Positions 34,480 to 43,977 of a stretch of DNA of 64,000 nt are shown in pieces (the first letter of the stretch is position 1; the number at the start of each line of letters is the position of its first letter). The position numbers and the translations under genes are program-made. This stretch comes from SM23-73-3 sp964580215. Lineage in GTDB: Bacteria > Zixibacteria > MSB-5A5 > SM1-73. The notes beneath the pieces were generated by a model that did not search any database, was not told the origin of the DNA, and saw only the letters and a list, made by a program, of their open reading frames with translations. The stretch lies in NCBI GenBank assembly GCA_964580215.1, contig CAZOJT010000005.1, forward strand, positions 1-64,000. Direction: 5' to 3'.

Positions 34480-34671
34480 TTCAAGAGGTTTTAATATTTG
34501 ACATTAGAAGCGTGAAAAAATTAGATGACGGAAGGTGAGCCTTTCTTCCACGACTACCCTGCGTTGGTTTGGGGTGCCATCACCCCGAACCATTATTGTT
34601 GCGGGGTAAGGGTATCCCGCAGCAACAGCCCAATTCTTGAACCTTTGAACTTTTGAACCTTTGAACTAACT
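34480..34671. repeat. intergenic repeats between recN and nadK
   Basis: Holds a GGGGTGCCATCACCCC hairpin near 34578, a GCGGGGTAAGGGTATCCCGC hairpin near 34602, and at 34634-34668 a TTGAACC/TTTGAAC tandem that is the inverse of the one at 16295-16344. A CCGACCTTGGGTCGG palindrome at 34680-34694 overlaps the 3' end of nadK. Confidence 0.7.
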
Positions 34672-35538
34672 TTACTCTCCGACCTTGGGTCGGGCTCCCC
34701 AGTGAAGCTTCCTTCTCAAGATTTCATAGAACGATCTATCCCTGAATTTGATCAGGTTGACTGAATGTCTGGCTTTGCGCACCAGAACTGCACTGCCGGA
34801 TTTCAGTCCAAACGCCACCTGTCCATCGATGGTTAACACCGCCTCCCGGGAGGAAAGCTCCACTATCACCTTTAAAGTCTCATTCTCAGAGAATACTATG
34901 GGACGTGAAGCTAAGGTGTGTGGGCATATGGGAGACATAATTATGGCATTCATCCGGGGGTTGATTATCGGTCCGCCGGCAGCTAAGCTATAAGCTGTTG
35001 ATCCTGTGGGGGCGGAGATGATCAAACCATCAGCCGAATATGAGCAGATGAATTCATCGTGTGCATAAAGATGCAAAAGGAAAAGCCTTGCCACCTCACC
35101 TTTGTCAATAACCACATCGTTTAAAGCATACTGATCAAATTTCTTGACTCCCTCTATCTCGGTCTCCAGAACCATCCTCTTCTCGATGAAGTAATTTCCG
35201 TTTTTGAGCTTATTAAAAGTATTCTGCAAGTCATTGGAATTGATCTCGGTCAAGAATCCCACCCCGCCTAAATTTATTCCTAAAATAGGGGTTTGATGTT
35301 CTCCCACCGCCCTTGCCGAAGCCAGCATGGTTCCATCTCCTCCCAGAGAGATCAGCATCTCACTTGCTTCCCACAGCTTCGATCTGGGCAAGGACTTTTC
35401 TTTTTGACCGACCAAAGGTGTAAGCTCTTCACAAATAAAAACATCAACTTTGTTTTCGCTTGACCATGCAATGATTTCCTCCACCACCCCTTTAGTCAAC
35501 TCTTTTTTGACGTTGGCGATAATTCCTATGCTTTTCAT
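34672..35538 (-). CDS. nadK: NAD kinase
   Basis: 288 aa from ATG 35538 (MKSIGIIANVKKELTKGVVEE); five extra upstream codons are possible. It phosphorylates NAD to NADP. The catalytic motif LISLGGDGTMLASARAVG, the NLGGVGFLTEI segment and the Gly-rich YSADGLIISAPTGSTAYSLAAGGPII region are all intact. It lies between the methylase fusion and recN, 19 bases from the methylase stop. The last residues (RPKVGE) are within a small palindrome. Confidence 0.97.
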   Translation of the reverse strand: MKSIGIIANVKKELTKGVVEEIIAWSSENKVDVFICEELTPLVGQKEKSLPRSKLWEASEMLISLGGDGTMLASARAVGEHQTPILGINLGGVGFLTEINSNDLQNTFNKLKNGNYFIEKRMVLETEIEGVKKFDQYALNDVVIDKGEVARLFLLHLYAHDEFICSYSADGLIISAPTGSTAYSLAAGGPIINPRMNAIIMSPICPHTLASRPIVFSENETLKVIVELSSREAVLTIDGQVAFGLKSGSAVLVRKARHSVNLIKFRDRSFYEILRRKLHWGARPKVGE

Positions 35539-35557
35539 ATGAAAGCTATTCAAATGA

Positions 35558-37894
35558 CTATCTAAAGTTGTTATTTATCAACAGAATTTTTGCTGGCGTA
35601 AGCAACCTATCAATATTCTCGATTTCCAGTTTTTCTTGTCTTATTAGCTCAGGAAAATACTTTATTAGAGTTTCGCTGAAAATATAAGATATTTTTTGCT
35701 CAAGGAAATTTGGGTGACCCACATAAGAAGATGTGGTTAGCTCCTGAAGTAGTTTTTTCCTTCTGGATTTCGGTGCAATAATTATAAGTCGTCGATCAAA
35801 ACCGATCTGATCATTAACTTTCAACAACGCATGAAATCTTTCGAGTGCACCCAAGATTCCTGTGCTTTCTTCAACCTCAAAAGCAAATAGTGGAGTTCCG
35901 TCTTTATGAAACCAGATACAATCTATTTGTTCCACTCGTTTCTTGGTAGTTCCTCCGATCTTCTTAAGAGGGAGCTCGTTGAGAAACTTCAAATTTTCAA
36001 ATATTTTCTCTTTAGTTCCCGTTTGTTCCTTTTTACCTAAATACGGAATTAAACCTAAGTTTCCGGCTAATACAAGTAATCGATAGACTAATTGATTATG
36101 CAAACTGCCTTTGGGTATGACTTCCTCTCTTCTCTTTTCGAGCAGATCAAACTCGTTTTGGATGATGATTTCCTCAGGTCGTCGAAGTTCCCATAAACGT
36201 CCATTCCTTGAGACTGCTATTTCCTCTAGGACAGCTAAGATATCCTTCTTCGGTGGTGGTTGATGTGCGTTAATAAGAAGAGGAAAGATACTCGATACGA
36301 TTTTGTCAAAGTCAGCCATCTTTTCTCGTCGCAAGAAACTTATCAGATAATACCTAATTTTATCTTTGGTAGGTAGGTAATGACCAATCCTTCTTTCATT
36401 TTCTTTTTTTAGGTGCCAACGGTCGTCTATGCCTAGCTCAAATTCTTTTGTCAAAAGCTCGCTAACATCACCTGCGGTCTTTAATGCGAATTTATCTATT
36501 AACTTAGCTTCAAAAAGCTCAGGAACTACCGCTTGCATTATTTCCTCTAATGTTGCTCCACCAGATCTTATGATTTCTCTTTCTGCTGCATTTAGGATTA
36601 CTTTTATAGCTGGAAATGCTGCTGGCTCAACACCATAATTCAAACTCTTTGATTTCCGAAAGTTAATTATAAGTTGCCCCCCTAAAACTTTAAGGGGATT
36701 TTTCTTTTTATGAATTGAAGTAGTGTGAGTAGGTTGAGTAACAGTATTTACATATGTAAATCCCGCATCTTTTGCCGCATCCCTGATGGCATACCAAAGC
36801 CATGTTTCCTTGTGTTGGAATACTAAGGATAACCAAGCATCTTTCTTAAGGACTTTATACATTTCACTGATGCATTGATTGAGTAAACTCAGATAATCTT
36901 CTTTTGAATGCTTTTGGTCGCCTCCTTCAATCACCTCCAATTTTCTATCCTCTTGCTTAATCTTAAATCCAAGCCATGCATCCCACATGGTTGTCAAATC
37001 TAGATAGGCTATATGTGCTCCGTATGGTGGGTCAGTATATATATAATCAATTGATTTTTCTTTTATAAACTTAGACAAGTTGGTAGCAGATTCAATATAT
37101 GCTTTAAATGTATCACCTTCTTTGTAGAAATTTCCTATTATCTTGTTGCTAGCCTCTTTTGCCTTTTTTACACTCTCAAATCGATATTCGAATCTATCCC
37201 ATACATCAAGAACCACCTTTCTTTTAGGCTTCCAATATCGGTATTGAGCAAAAACACTGCTCCCCCCATCTCCCAATCTGGCTTCTCCGCGTGTAGTACT
37301 AAGGTTATATGTCAAGTTAGCTCGAGCTATTGTTCCAGAAAACACAAACTTCATTAAATCCTTTATTATTGAGTCCTTTATCTTCTCAATCTCTTTGAAG
37401 AGTTTTGCTAAAACGATCAGTTGTCTTTTATCAAATAAATCATCAACAAATTCAAAATCGGAATTGTTAGGCAATCTGATATTTTTTGGATAGCATTCCT
37501 TTATTTCGTATTTCTGTATCTTTTGATCTGATGTTTCTCTTGTGAATTTAACCGTTTCTCTGAGACCATTCTTTAGTTTTGTGAAAGATTCATGAAAACT
37601 CTCGAGGTCAACCGGCGCAATACAGGTTTGTTCAGTTAAAAAGATAGCTAGGGGGGCAATGTCCACATTGATGCTTTTTCTTTTGGTGGTCAAACATTCA
37701 ATTGCAGTAACACCGGTCCCACAAAAAGGATCGAGAACTGTGTCGCCCTTTTTCGAAAAGTTTTCTATGTAAGCCCGGACTATGTTAGAGGCTTGCTTGG
37801 TAAAATAGGGATGTATCTTAAAGTGCCACTGCTGAGCTTTTTTAGGAGGAATAGCTCGATCGATTGGTTTGATTTCGCTATGGAGCTTTTTCAT
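35558..37894 (-). CDS. DNA methyltransferase fused to a C-terminal nuclease-like domain
   Basis: A 778-aa protein. Residues 20-420 form a DNA methylase with the SAM motif VLDPFCGTGVTAIE (about 53-66) and the catalytic TDPPYGAH (DPPY 288-291), the beta-type order. A middle region (about 440-620) has helix-rich, winged-helix-like sequence. The C-terminal 120 residues carry D658 in QIDCIW and E673/E675 in FAFEVEEST, resembling a PD-(D/E)XK-type core though without an obvious final Lys. It could be a self-contained restriction-modification enzyme or a methylase with a sensor domain. It replaces the gene (often tlyA) that usually sits between dxs and nadK, which indicates insertion. No Shine-Dalgarno is clear. 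Confidence 0.8.
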   Translation of the reverse strand: MKKLHSEIKPIDRAIPPKKAQQWHFKIHPYFTKQASNIVRAYIENFSKKGDTVLDPFCGTGVTAIECLTTKRKSINVDIAPLAIFLTEQTCIAPVDLESFHESFTKLKNGLRETVKFTRETSDQKIQKYEIKECYPKNIRLPNNSDFEFVDDLFDKRQLIVLAKLFKEIEKIKDSIIKDLMKFVFSGTIARANLTYNLSTTRGEARLGDGGSSVFAQYRYWKPKRKVVLDVWDRFEYRFESVKKAKEASNKIIGNFYKEGDTFKAYIESATNLSKFIKEKSIDYIYTDPPYGAHIAYLDLTTMWDAWLGFKIKQEDRKLEVIEGGDQKHSKEDYLSLLNQCISEMYKVLKKDAWLSLVFQHKETWLWYAIRDAAKDAGFTYVNTVTQPTHTTSIHKKKNPLKVLGGQLIINFRKSKSLNYGVEPAAFPAIKVILNAAEREIIRSGGATLEEIMQAVVPELFEAKLIDKFALKTAGDVSELLTKEFELGIDDRWHLKKENERRIGHYLPTKDKIRYYLISFLRREKMADFDKIVSSIFPLLINAHQPPPKKDILAVLEEIAVSRNGRLWELRRPEEIIIQNEFDLLEKRREEVIPKGSLHNQLVYRLLVLAGNLGLIPYLGKKEQTGTKEKIFENLKFLNELPLKKIGGTTKKRVEQIDCIWFHKDGTPLFAFEVEESTGILGALERFHALLKVNDQIGFDRRLIIIAPKSRRKKLLQELTTSSYVGHPNFLEQKISYIFSETLIKYFPELIRQEKLEIENIDRLLTPAKILLINNNFR

Positions 37895-37921
37895 ATTTTG
37901 TATGGCTGACCTGTTTAAAGA

Positions 37922-39814
37922 TTACTTTGTTACCGAGTGCATTTTTGATTTTAGAACATTCTTTATTGTTTGAATAATTCCATTTTTGTCCAATCCCAAA
38001 TCGCTCAAAAGCTGATCTCTTGAACCATGTTCTATGAACTCATCTGGAATGCCCATCCTTTTGATCACCACATTATTTATATTATGAGCTTCTGCAAATT
38101 CCAATACCGCAGAGCCGAATCCTCCTGAAAGTGCATTCTCCTCCACCGTGATTATCTTATCGAATCTTTTTAAGATAGAAACAAGCATCTGTTCATCCAG
38201 CGGTTTCACAAAGCGCGCATTCACCACCTCCACATCTATTCCCTCCTTCTGAAGTTGATAAGAAGCCTCCAAAGCTGGATATACCATGGATCCCATTGCC
38301 AGAATTGCCACATCTTTTCCTTTCTTCAATCTCTCCCAGGTTCCCATCTGGATTTGGTCAAATTCTTCGGTGGGCACATCAGGAATCGCGCTTCGGGGAT
38401 ATCGGATGGCAACCGGACCCTTTTCCCAGTTCAGGGCGGAATAAAGCATGTTCTTCAACTCATTGCTATCTTTGGGTGCGGTGACCACCCAATTAGGAAC
38501 GTGCCTGAGATAGCTCAGATCGAAGGCTCCATGGTGGGTGGGACCATCTGCACCTACCAATCCTGCTCGGTCTATAGCTAAAATAACCGGAAGATTCTGC
38601 AAAGCGACATCGTGAATCACCTGATCTAAGGCTCTTTGGAGAAATGTGGAGTATACTGCGAATACCGGCTTAAGATTCTGGCTGGCAAGTCCTGAAGCAA
38701 AGGTGGTGGCATGTTGCTCAGCAATTCCCACGTCATAAAATCTTTTAGGAAAAGTTTTGGCAAACTTAACCAGTCCTGTGCCCAGAGTCATGGCGGCGGT
38801 GATTGCCACAATCTTTTCGTCCCTTTCAGCCAGCTTAAGTAAAGTGTCTCCGAACACTTCAGTGTAAGTTGGTCTACCCACCTTTCCGTTTGAATTTCCG
38901 GTCACCTTATCAAAGGCGCCGATGCCATGAAATCGGGGGGCATCTTCTTCCGCAAATTTGTAGCCTCTCCCCTTTTTGGTCAGAATATGAAGCAAGATGG
39001 GACCGTTTAAGGTCTTCAACTGTTCTAAGGTTTTGATCAACCCCCCAATATCATGGCCATCCACCGGGCCGAAATAGCGGAATCCCAACTTCTCGAAGAT
39101 GATGCCGGGAACTAAAAATCCTTTGATGCTCTCCTCCACCCTAGCCACCATGGCTCTTATCTTATCTCTTCTTTTGAATCTTCCCAACATGTCCCAGACT
39201 TCTGCTTTGAGCTTGTTATATTTTTCGTCGGTGAGAAGATCGGTCAGATATCGAGAGAGGGCTCCCACATTTTTAGAGATGGACATGGTATTAGCGTTTA
39301 GAATGACTATCAGGTTCTTTCCTGACGCTCCCGCATTATTCAATCCTTCAAATGCCATGCCGCCAGTTAGGGCACCGTCGCCAACCACTGCGATCACTGA
39401 GAAATCCTCTCCTTTTTGATCTCGAGCGCAGGCAATTCCCAAAGCAGAAGAAATGGCAGTGGAAGCATGTCCCACAATGAAAATATCATGTTCGCTTTCA
39501 GACCAGTTAGGAAAACCGCTTAAGCCCTTATATTTTCTTATTGTCTCGAATCTATCCTTGCGTCCGGTCAAAAGCTTATGGGTATAACACTGATGTCCTA
39601 CATCCCAGATGATTTTATCCTTAGGTGAATCGAAAACCCGGTGGAGAGCTAAGGTAAGCTCCACCGCTCCCAGGTTGGAAGCCAGATGTCCACCGTTTTT
39701 GGAGATCACGGTTATGATTCTGTCTCTGATCTCCTCCGCCAATTCACCTAATTTGTCGATGGGAACTTTTTTTAGATCCTGAGGTGAATTTATTCGATTC
39801 AACCAGCCAGTCAT
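37922..39814 (-). CDS. dxs: 1-deoxy-D-xylulose-5-phosphate synthase
   Basis: A 630-aa thiamine-diphosphate enzyme that makes DXP from pyruvate and glyceraldehyde-3-phosphate, the first step of the MEP isoprenoid pathway. Motifs include HLASNLGAVELTLALHRVF, the ThDP-binding VVGDGALTGGMAFEGLNNAG...NANTMSIS, and the transketolase C-terminal domains (YDVGIAEQHATTFASGLA; DRAGLVGADGPTHHGAFDL). Length is normal. It lies 9 bases after the polyprenyl synthase, an operon supplying isoprenoid precursors and chain elongation. Confidence 0.98.
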   Translation of the reverse strand: MTGWLNRINSPQDLKKVPIDKLGELAEEIRDRIITVISKNGGHLASNLGAVELTLALHRVFDSPKDKIIWDVGHQCYTHKLLTGRKDRFETIRKYKGLSGFPNWSESEHDIFIVGHASTAISSALGIACARDQKGEDFSVIAVVGDGALTGGMAFEGLNNAGASGKNLIVILNANTMSISKNVGALSRYLTDLLTDEKYNKLKAEVWDMLGRFKRRDKIRAMVARVEESIKGFLVPGIIFEKLGFRYFGPVDGHDIGGLIKTLEQLKTLNGPILLHILTKKGRGYKFAEEDAPRFHGIGAFDKVTGNSNGKVGRPTYTEVFGDTLLKLAERDEKIVAITAAMTLGTGLVKFAKTFPKRFYDVGIAEQHATTFASGLASQNLKPVFAVYSTFLQRALDQVIHDVALQNLPVILAIDRAGLVGADGPTHHGAFDLSYLRHVPNWVVTAPKDSNELKNMLYSALNWEKGPVAIRYPRSAIPDVPTEEFDQIQMGTWERLKKGKDVAILAMGSMVYPALEASYQLQKEGIDVEVVNARFVKPLDEQMLVSILKRFDKIITVEENALSGGFGSAVLEFAEAHNINNVVIKRMGIPDEFIEHGSRDQLLSDLGLDKNGIIQTIKNVLKSKMHSVTK

Positions 39815-39823
39815 TTTAACTCC

Positions 39824-40915
39824 TTAAAAATCGCGAGAGATCATAAAATCTGCCCAGGCTAAAAGTAGCTCCTTATAGTGTGAGTCTGGTAAAACGTCAA
39901 GTTCTGGGCGTGCCTCTCCGATGATCTGCTGTGCCATGCGTTTTGTCTCTGAGATTCCGCCCAACTCAAGTAGAAGTTGGGCCACCTCATCGATTTCTTC
40001 TATGGTTGCCTCCTGATTTCCCAGAACACTTTCCAGTCTCGTTTTTTGTTGGGGGGATGCATTCTTAAAAGCATAATAGATGATGGTGGTACGTTTTCCT
40101 TCACGAATGTCAGATCCAACTGGTTTTCCCAACTGTTTTTCGTCGCCGATAATGCCCAGGATGTCATCCTGGAGTTGGAAGGCGGTGCCGCACCTGCTGG
40201 TAAAATTGGACAGGGCCACAACTCTTTTGTCGTCGGCCTGTGTGGTATCCAGTCCGATCATGGCGCCCGCTTTGGCGGAATATTCATATAAAGTGCCGGT
40301 CTTACGCCACAGCATATCTATTATCTGTTCTGGTTTGAAAGATTCAATGGGTTGTTTAGCGAACTGAACATCCAAAGTCTCGCCAGAAACCAAGGTATTT
40401 AGCACATATGATTCCAGCATCCGAATCAAGGTTAGGGTAACCTCGGGCTTGACGTTTCCTTTTAAAGAACAATCGCATAAAAGGCTTACCGCCCATCCCT
40501 GCTGAACATCACCGGCAAGTATGGCGATGTCTCGTCCATAATCTTTAGCCTGATTTTCCGTATAATTCATCTGTTGCTTAGCAATTATGGATGATTGTGC
40601 GTGAACAGTCCAGCCACCTCTCCTCTTTTCGTCATTGTCAATCAGGTCATCGTGCACTAAAGTCCAGGTATGAAACGTCTCCACTGCTGCCGCCGCCGGG
40701 ATTGCCTCCTCTTCCTTGCCTCCCACAGATCCACAGGCTAAGAGCAAAACCGCAGGACGCAGACGCTTACCTGCCCGGTTGACATAACTATATACGGCTT
40801 CTTTTATGTGAGCTGGGTGAAACCAGCTTTCAAATTCCCCCGACTTCAAATATGATGCCACCAACTTTTCTCTTTTTTCCAGCTCGGCAAAAAAATCTAT
40901 CGCTTGGGTTGCCAT
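39824..40915 (-). CDS. polyprenyl diphosphate synthase (IspA-like)
   Basis: A 363-aa trans-prenyltransferase, longer than typical IspA (about 300). The first Asp-rich motif is HDDLIDNDEKRRGG near residue 95 and the second is in FQLQDDILGIIGDEKQLGKPVGSDIREGKRT. The GKRLRP motif (RAGKRLRPAVLLLACG) lies near residue 50. It makes polyprenyl diphosphates from IPP for lipid carrier or quinone side chains; chain length cannot be read safely. Its place between xseB and dxs is the standard ispA position. Confidence 0.93.
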   Translation of the reverse strand: MATQAIDFFAELEKREKLVASYLKSGEFESWFHPAHIKEAVYSYVNRAGKRLRPAVLLLACGSVGGKEEEAIPAAAAVETFHTWTLVHDDLIDNDEKRRGGWTVHAQSSIIAKQQMNYTENQAKDYGRDIAILAGDVQQGWAVSLLCDCSLKGNVKPEVTLTLIRMLESYVLNTLVSGETLDVQFAKQPIESFKPEQIIDMLWRKTGTLYEYSAKAGAMIGLDTTQADDKRVVALSNFTSRCGTAFQLQDDILGIIGDEKQLGKPVGSDIREGKRTTIIYYAFKNASPQQKTRLESVLGNQEATIEEIDEVAQLLLELGGISETKRMAQQIIGEARPELDVLPDSHYKELLLAWADFMISRDF

Positions 40916-40920
40916 TTTCT

Positions 40921-41102
40921 TCGCAATTAAAGGTTAACGGATACTTAGTTATTTCAAGACTGACGAAATCTGGATCACGCATTTTCAACGCAACCTAAAG
41001 ATTGTGGCTACCCTTTTCTTGAGTTGGGTCGGTAGCCGCCCCGCCTCTGGCGGGGCGCTTTTGCTTTTCTCACATTCTTAAGTTATTCAACCTCTCGAGA
41101 GA
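40921..41102. repeat. REP-like hairpins between ispA and xseB
   Basis: Contains GTGGCTACCC...GGTAGCCGC and GCCCCGCCTCTGGCGGGGC followed on the plus strand by GCTTTTGCTTTT. It interrupts an otherwise tight operon. Confidence 0.6.
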
Positions 41103-41363
41103 TTATTCCTCTTCTTCCAGATCAAGAGGTTCAGTTTTAAACCCACCCTCTGCGGTTTTGATCAGCTTCTTGACCTTTTCTTCCGCCCGGGTCAGTTTCT
41201 GAGTGCAGAATCGGGATAGCTCAATTCCTTCCTCAAACTTTTTCAAAGCCTCCTCTAAAGATAGCTCTCTCTCTTCTAATTCCAGCACTATTTTTTCTAA
41301 TGCCCTTAGCGCCTCCTCGAAGCTTTTCTCTTTTTTCCTTTGAGCAGATTTTTTGCCAGCCAA
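41103..41363 (-). CDS. xseB: exodeoxyribonuclease VII small subunit
   Basis: An 86-aa helical protein with the XseB core SFEEALRALEKIVLELEERELSLEEALKKFEEGIELSRFC, acidic C-terminus. It binds the XseA catalytic subunit. It lies 18 bases after xseA, in the same operon. Confidence 0.96.
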   Translation of the reverse strand: MAGKKSAQRKKEKSFEEALRALEKIVLELEERELSLEEALKKFEEGIELSRFCTQKLTRAEEKVKKLIKTAEGGFKTEPLDLEEEE

Positions 41364-41381
41364 CTTCGCCTCTTTATATAT

Positions 41382-42584
41382 TTATTTCAGATCAATCAAC
41401 TCTACCTTGGATTCAATCCTTCCTTTAAATACCTTTACCTCTATCCTGTCCGCTTCTTTGAGATTCCCCGCATCTTTAATTACCGTCAATCCAGGCAACT
41501 TTCGGGTAATTGAATATCCTCTTTTCAAAACTGATGAAGGTGACAAAGTCTTTAGTTTTTCCTTCAATAAAGATATAGTATTTGACTTTATTTCAAAGTA
41601 ATTTTTTATTCTATTCACAAGTAGTTGACCAAGTTCATCCGCCTTCTGGGACCTTTGAGTGATGATATCAAAAGGTCTTCTGAAACCATAGCTCTCTTTG
41701 GTCGCTTCCAATCTTTGCTTTGAACGGTCAAGTAGTGAAGATAGATAAAAGGATAGCTTTCTTATATTAGCTTTTATCTGTTCCAAAAGCCCATCCCTTT
41801 CTTCAACTACCATCTGTGCGGCGGCAGATGGAGTGGGTGCTCTTAAGTCTGCCACAAAATCTGAGATGACAAAATCGATTTCGTGTCCCACTGCTGAGAT
41901 TACCGGGATCTCAGAATCATAGATGGCTCTGGCAACCACCTCCTCATTAAAAGCCCACAGATCCTCCAATGATCCCCCTCCTCTCCCCACTATCATCACG
42001 TCGATCTTTTTGTATTCATTGAACTCTCTTATCGCTTGCGCAATTTCCTCTGCTGCTCCCTTTCCCTGAACCCGAACCGGATTCACTATTATTTTTACGC
42101 TGGGAAAACGAGTCTGAACAACTCTTATTATGTCCCTTACCGCCGCTCCAGTGGGAGAGGTCACCACCCCGATTGTCTCCGGAAATTGGGGGATAGGCTT
42201 TTTGTGCTCCTCATCAAATAACCCTTCTTGAAAAAGTTTCTCCTTCAATCTTCGAAACGCTATCTCCAGCTTGCCCACACCAGCCGGTATAAGCTCAGCA
42301 ACATCCAATTGATACTGTCCGTTTCTTTCATAAATTGTAATGTCTCCCCATGCCATCACCCTCATTCCATCCGCCGGCTCAAATTGAAGCTCATCCCCCC
42401 GGAATCTCCATAGGGTGCATCTTATCTGAGCATTCTCATCTTTTAAGGAAAAGTAACGATGTCCGGAGGAGTGCAGAAGATAATTGGAGATCTCGCCTTC
42501 CACCCACACGGCGGGGAAATTTTCCTCTAGTATGTTTTTTATCTCTCTGGTAATTTCTGTTACCGTGTAAATTTTTTCTTGCAT
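41382..42584 (-). CDS. xseA: exodeoxyribonuclease VII large subunit
   Basis: A 400-aa nuclease that degrades single-stranded DNA. The N-terminal OB-fold (YTVTEITREIKNILEENFPAVWVEGEISNY, GHRYFSLKDENAQIRCTLWR) is followed by the catalytic domain with VVTSPTGAAVRDI, VIVGRGGGSLEDLWAFNEE, ISAVGHEIDFVISDFVADLRAPTPSAAAQ and a coiled C-terminus with SVLKRGYSI. All hallmark motifs are intact. It heads the xseA-xseB-ispA-dxs cluster. Confidence 0.98.
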   Translation of the reverse strand: MQEKIYTVTEITREIKNILEENFPAVWVEGEISNYLLHSSGHRYFSLKDENAQIRCTLWRFRGDELQFEPADGMRVMAWGDITIYERNGQYQLDVAELIPAGVGKLEIAFRRLKEKLFQEGLFDEEHKKPIPQFPETIGVVTSPTGAAVRDIIRVVQTRFPSVKIIVNPVRVQGKGAAEEIAQAIREFNEYKKIDVMIVGRGGGSLEDLWAFNEEVVARAIYDSEIPVISAVGHEIDFVISDFVADLRAPTPSAAAQMVVEERDGLLEQIKANIRKLSFYLSSLLDRSKQRLEATKESYGFRRPFDIITQRSQKADELGQLLVNRIKNYFEIKSNTISLLKEKLKTLSPSSVLKRGYSITRKLPGLTVIKDAGNLKEADRIEVKVFKGRIESKVELIDLK

Positions 42585-42747
42585 ATCTTGCCCAGATCAC
42601 ATAAGTGGGTTAAATTGGTTGAGTAATTGGTTTACATTTGCTTCATTCAATTCCCTGTTATGATGTTCCTCTTAGAATATATATTTGCCGCAATCACATG
42701 TCAAACACTATATAAGCAAAGTTCTGGTGACTGAACCCAGCCCGGAG

Positions 42748-43078
42748 ACTAAAGAGGAAACCAGAACCTAACTTGAGAGGTTGTCGAAAAACCACAAAAA
42801 CGTCCCTTATGTCATTTTGACCCCGCCTTTGGCGGGGGGGAAATCTAATAAATATAACATGTTTCAAACTTGAGATTCTTCGGCTAGCGCCTCAGAATGA
42901 CATTTCTCGACAGGCTCTTAAGTTTTGTAGGTCAAGCATGGCGTAGCCTGCTTGACAAATTCGTATGAATGTGCGTATGCACTCATACGAGCATACGCAT
43001 CCTTATTTGTCAACCCCGCCTTTGGCGGGGTTGACCTAAAGAGGAAACCAGAACCTAACTTAAGTTAGGTTCTGGTTT
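42748..43078. repeat. composite repeat: family B copy B2 and GTATG palindrome between direct repeats
   Basis: A 26-base direct repeat (CTAAAGAGGAAACC then AGAACCTAACTT) stands at 42749-42774 and 43036-43061. Between them are family B copy B2 (42775-42917, inverted relative to 24651-24812, no GTATG insert) and a second element GTCAAGC...TTTGTCAACC carrying the long GTATG palindrome at 42961-43000. The right direct repeat forms part of a perfect inverted repeat at 43045-43077 (ACCAGAACCTAACTT / AAGTTAGGTTCTGGT). Confidence 0.85.
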
Positions 43079-43204
43079 GAAATCCTTTGCAATAAGGTGA
43101 GGCCGTCGCACGTTTGCGGTTTAAATCTGTTCAGGATAAGCTATCCTCTATATTTTTGTCACGGACGCATCGTCTGTAACGAACAAGGAGGGATGAGTTC
43201 TAAA

Positions 43205-43924
43205 TTAAATATGGCCTGTAGCGGTTGCTATAAGCTGATCTAAAAGTTTGCAATCGCGACAGTCCTGATTGCCCAAAGGTGGAGACTGGTGGTCATAAAT
43301 ACTCCGAACTTCCTTTAGAAGAGGAGGAATCTTCTGTTCAGCCTCAAGCTTTAATTGAAGAACGTGCCCGGCAAAGCCCATCAGAAATCCATCTTTCTGC
43401 AAAATAGAATCAAGTTCATCTAAAGTCAGATCCGTCTGTGGCTCCATGTATACCAAGGCAATGCCAGAGATGGGATCAAATCCCTGTCGTTCCCCGATGA
43501 AAGCATAGGCATTAAGCTGAACCTCATACATAGGAAGCAGGCTATCCTGGGTTTTGGTGAATTTTGCGGTTTTGTAATCAATTATGAAATAGGAGCCATC
43601 TTCTTTTTGAAGTATTTCATCTGGCATTCCAGATAACAGAATGTCGGTCTTTTCATCAACAATTCTGAACTTGGAGTAATGTGGGACTTTCACTGGTTTA
43701 CCCAGATTCCCCAATTCCCCCAGCCATGAAGGCAATTGATTGTATCGGGCGAAGTGAGTGTTGGTCACCTTTTTGGTATAAGAGTCGATGGAAGAAAATA
43801 TCCCCGGAAAAATCTGAAAGGGGAGCTTGTTTGCGCAGTGCATCTTAATCCAGAAACAGCGAGGACAGAAATTGGGCAATGCTAAAGCTCCCAGATCCTT
43901 GGCTGAGATTCTTATTTGTGACAT
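43205..43924 (-). CDS. Cas4/RecB-like PD-(D/E)XK nuclease with probable Fe-S cluster
   Basis: 239 aa from ATG 43924 (MSQIRISAKDLGALALPN); an upstream start at 43948 is possible. The nuclease core is SGMPDEIL followed by IIDYKTAKF (D...D-x-K) near residues 105-125, then a QLNAYAFIGE helix with the conserved Gln. Four cysteines sit at the ends: C20 and C23 (FCPRCFW) and a CRDC pair near residue 220, as in Cas4, AddB and Dna2 type Fe-S nucleases. No CRISPR array or cas gene is nearby, so a solitary DNA-processing role is more likely. Confidence 0.85.
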   Translation of the reverse strand: MSQIRISAKDLGALALPNFCPRCFWIKMHCANKLPFQIFPGIFSSIDSYTKKVTNTHFARYNQLPSWLGELGNLGKPVKVPHYSKFRIVDEKTDILLSGMPDEILQKEDGSYFIIDYKTAKFTKTQDSLLPMYEVQLNAYAFIGERQGFDPISGIALVYMEPQTDLTLDELDSILQKDGFLMGFAGHVLQLKLEAEQKIPPLLKEVRSIYDHQSPPLGNQDCRDCKLLDQLIATATGHI

Positions 43925-43977
43925 GTTAGTTTTTCTCCTCTCTTTCACACATCTTACTTTATTATATACAGCAATAT

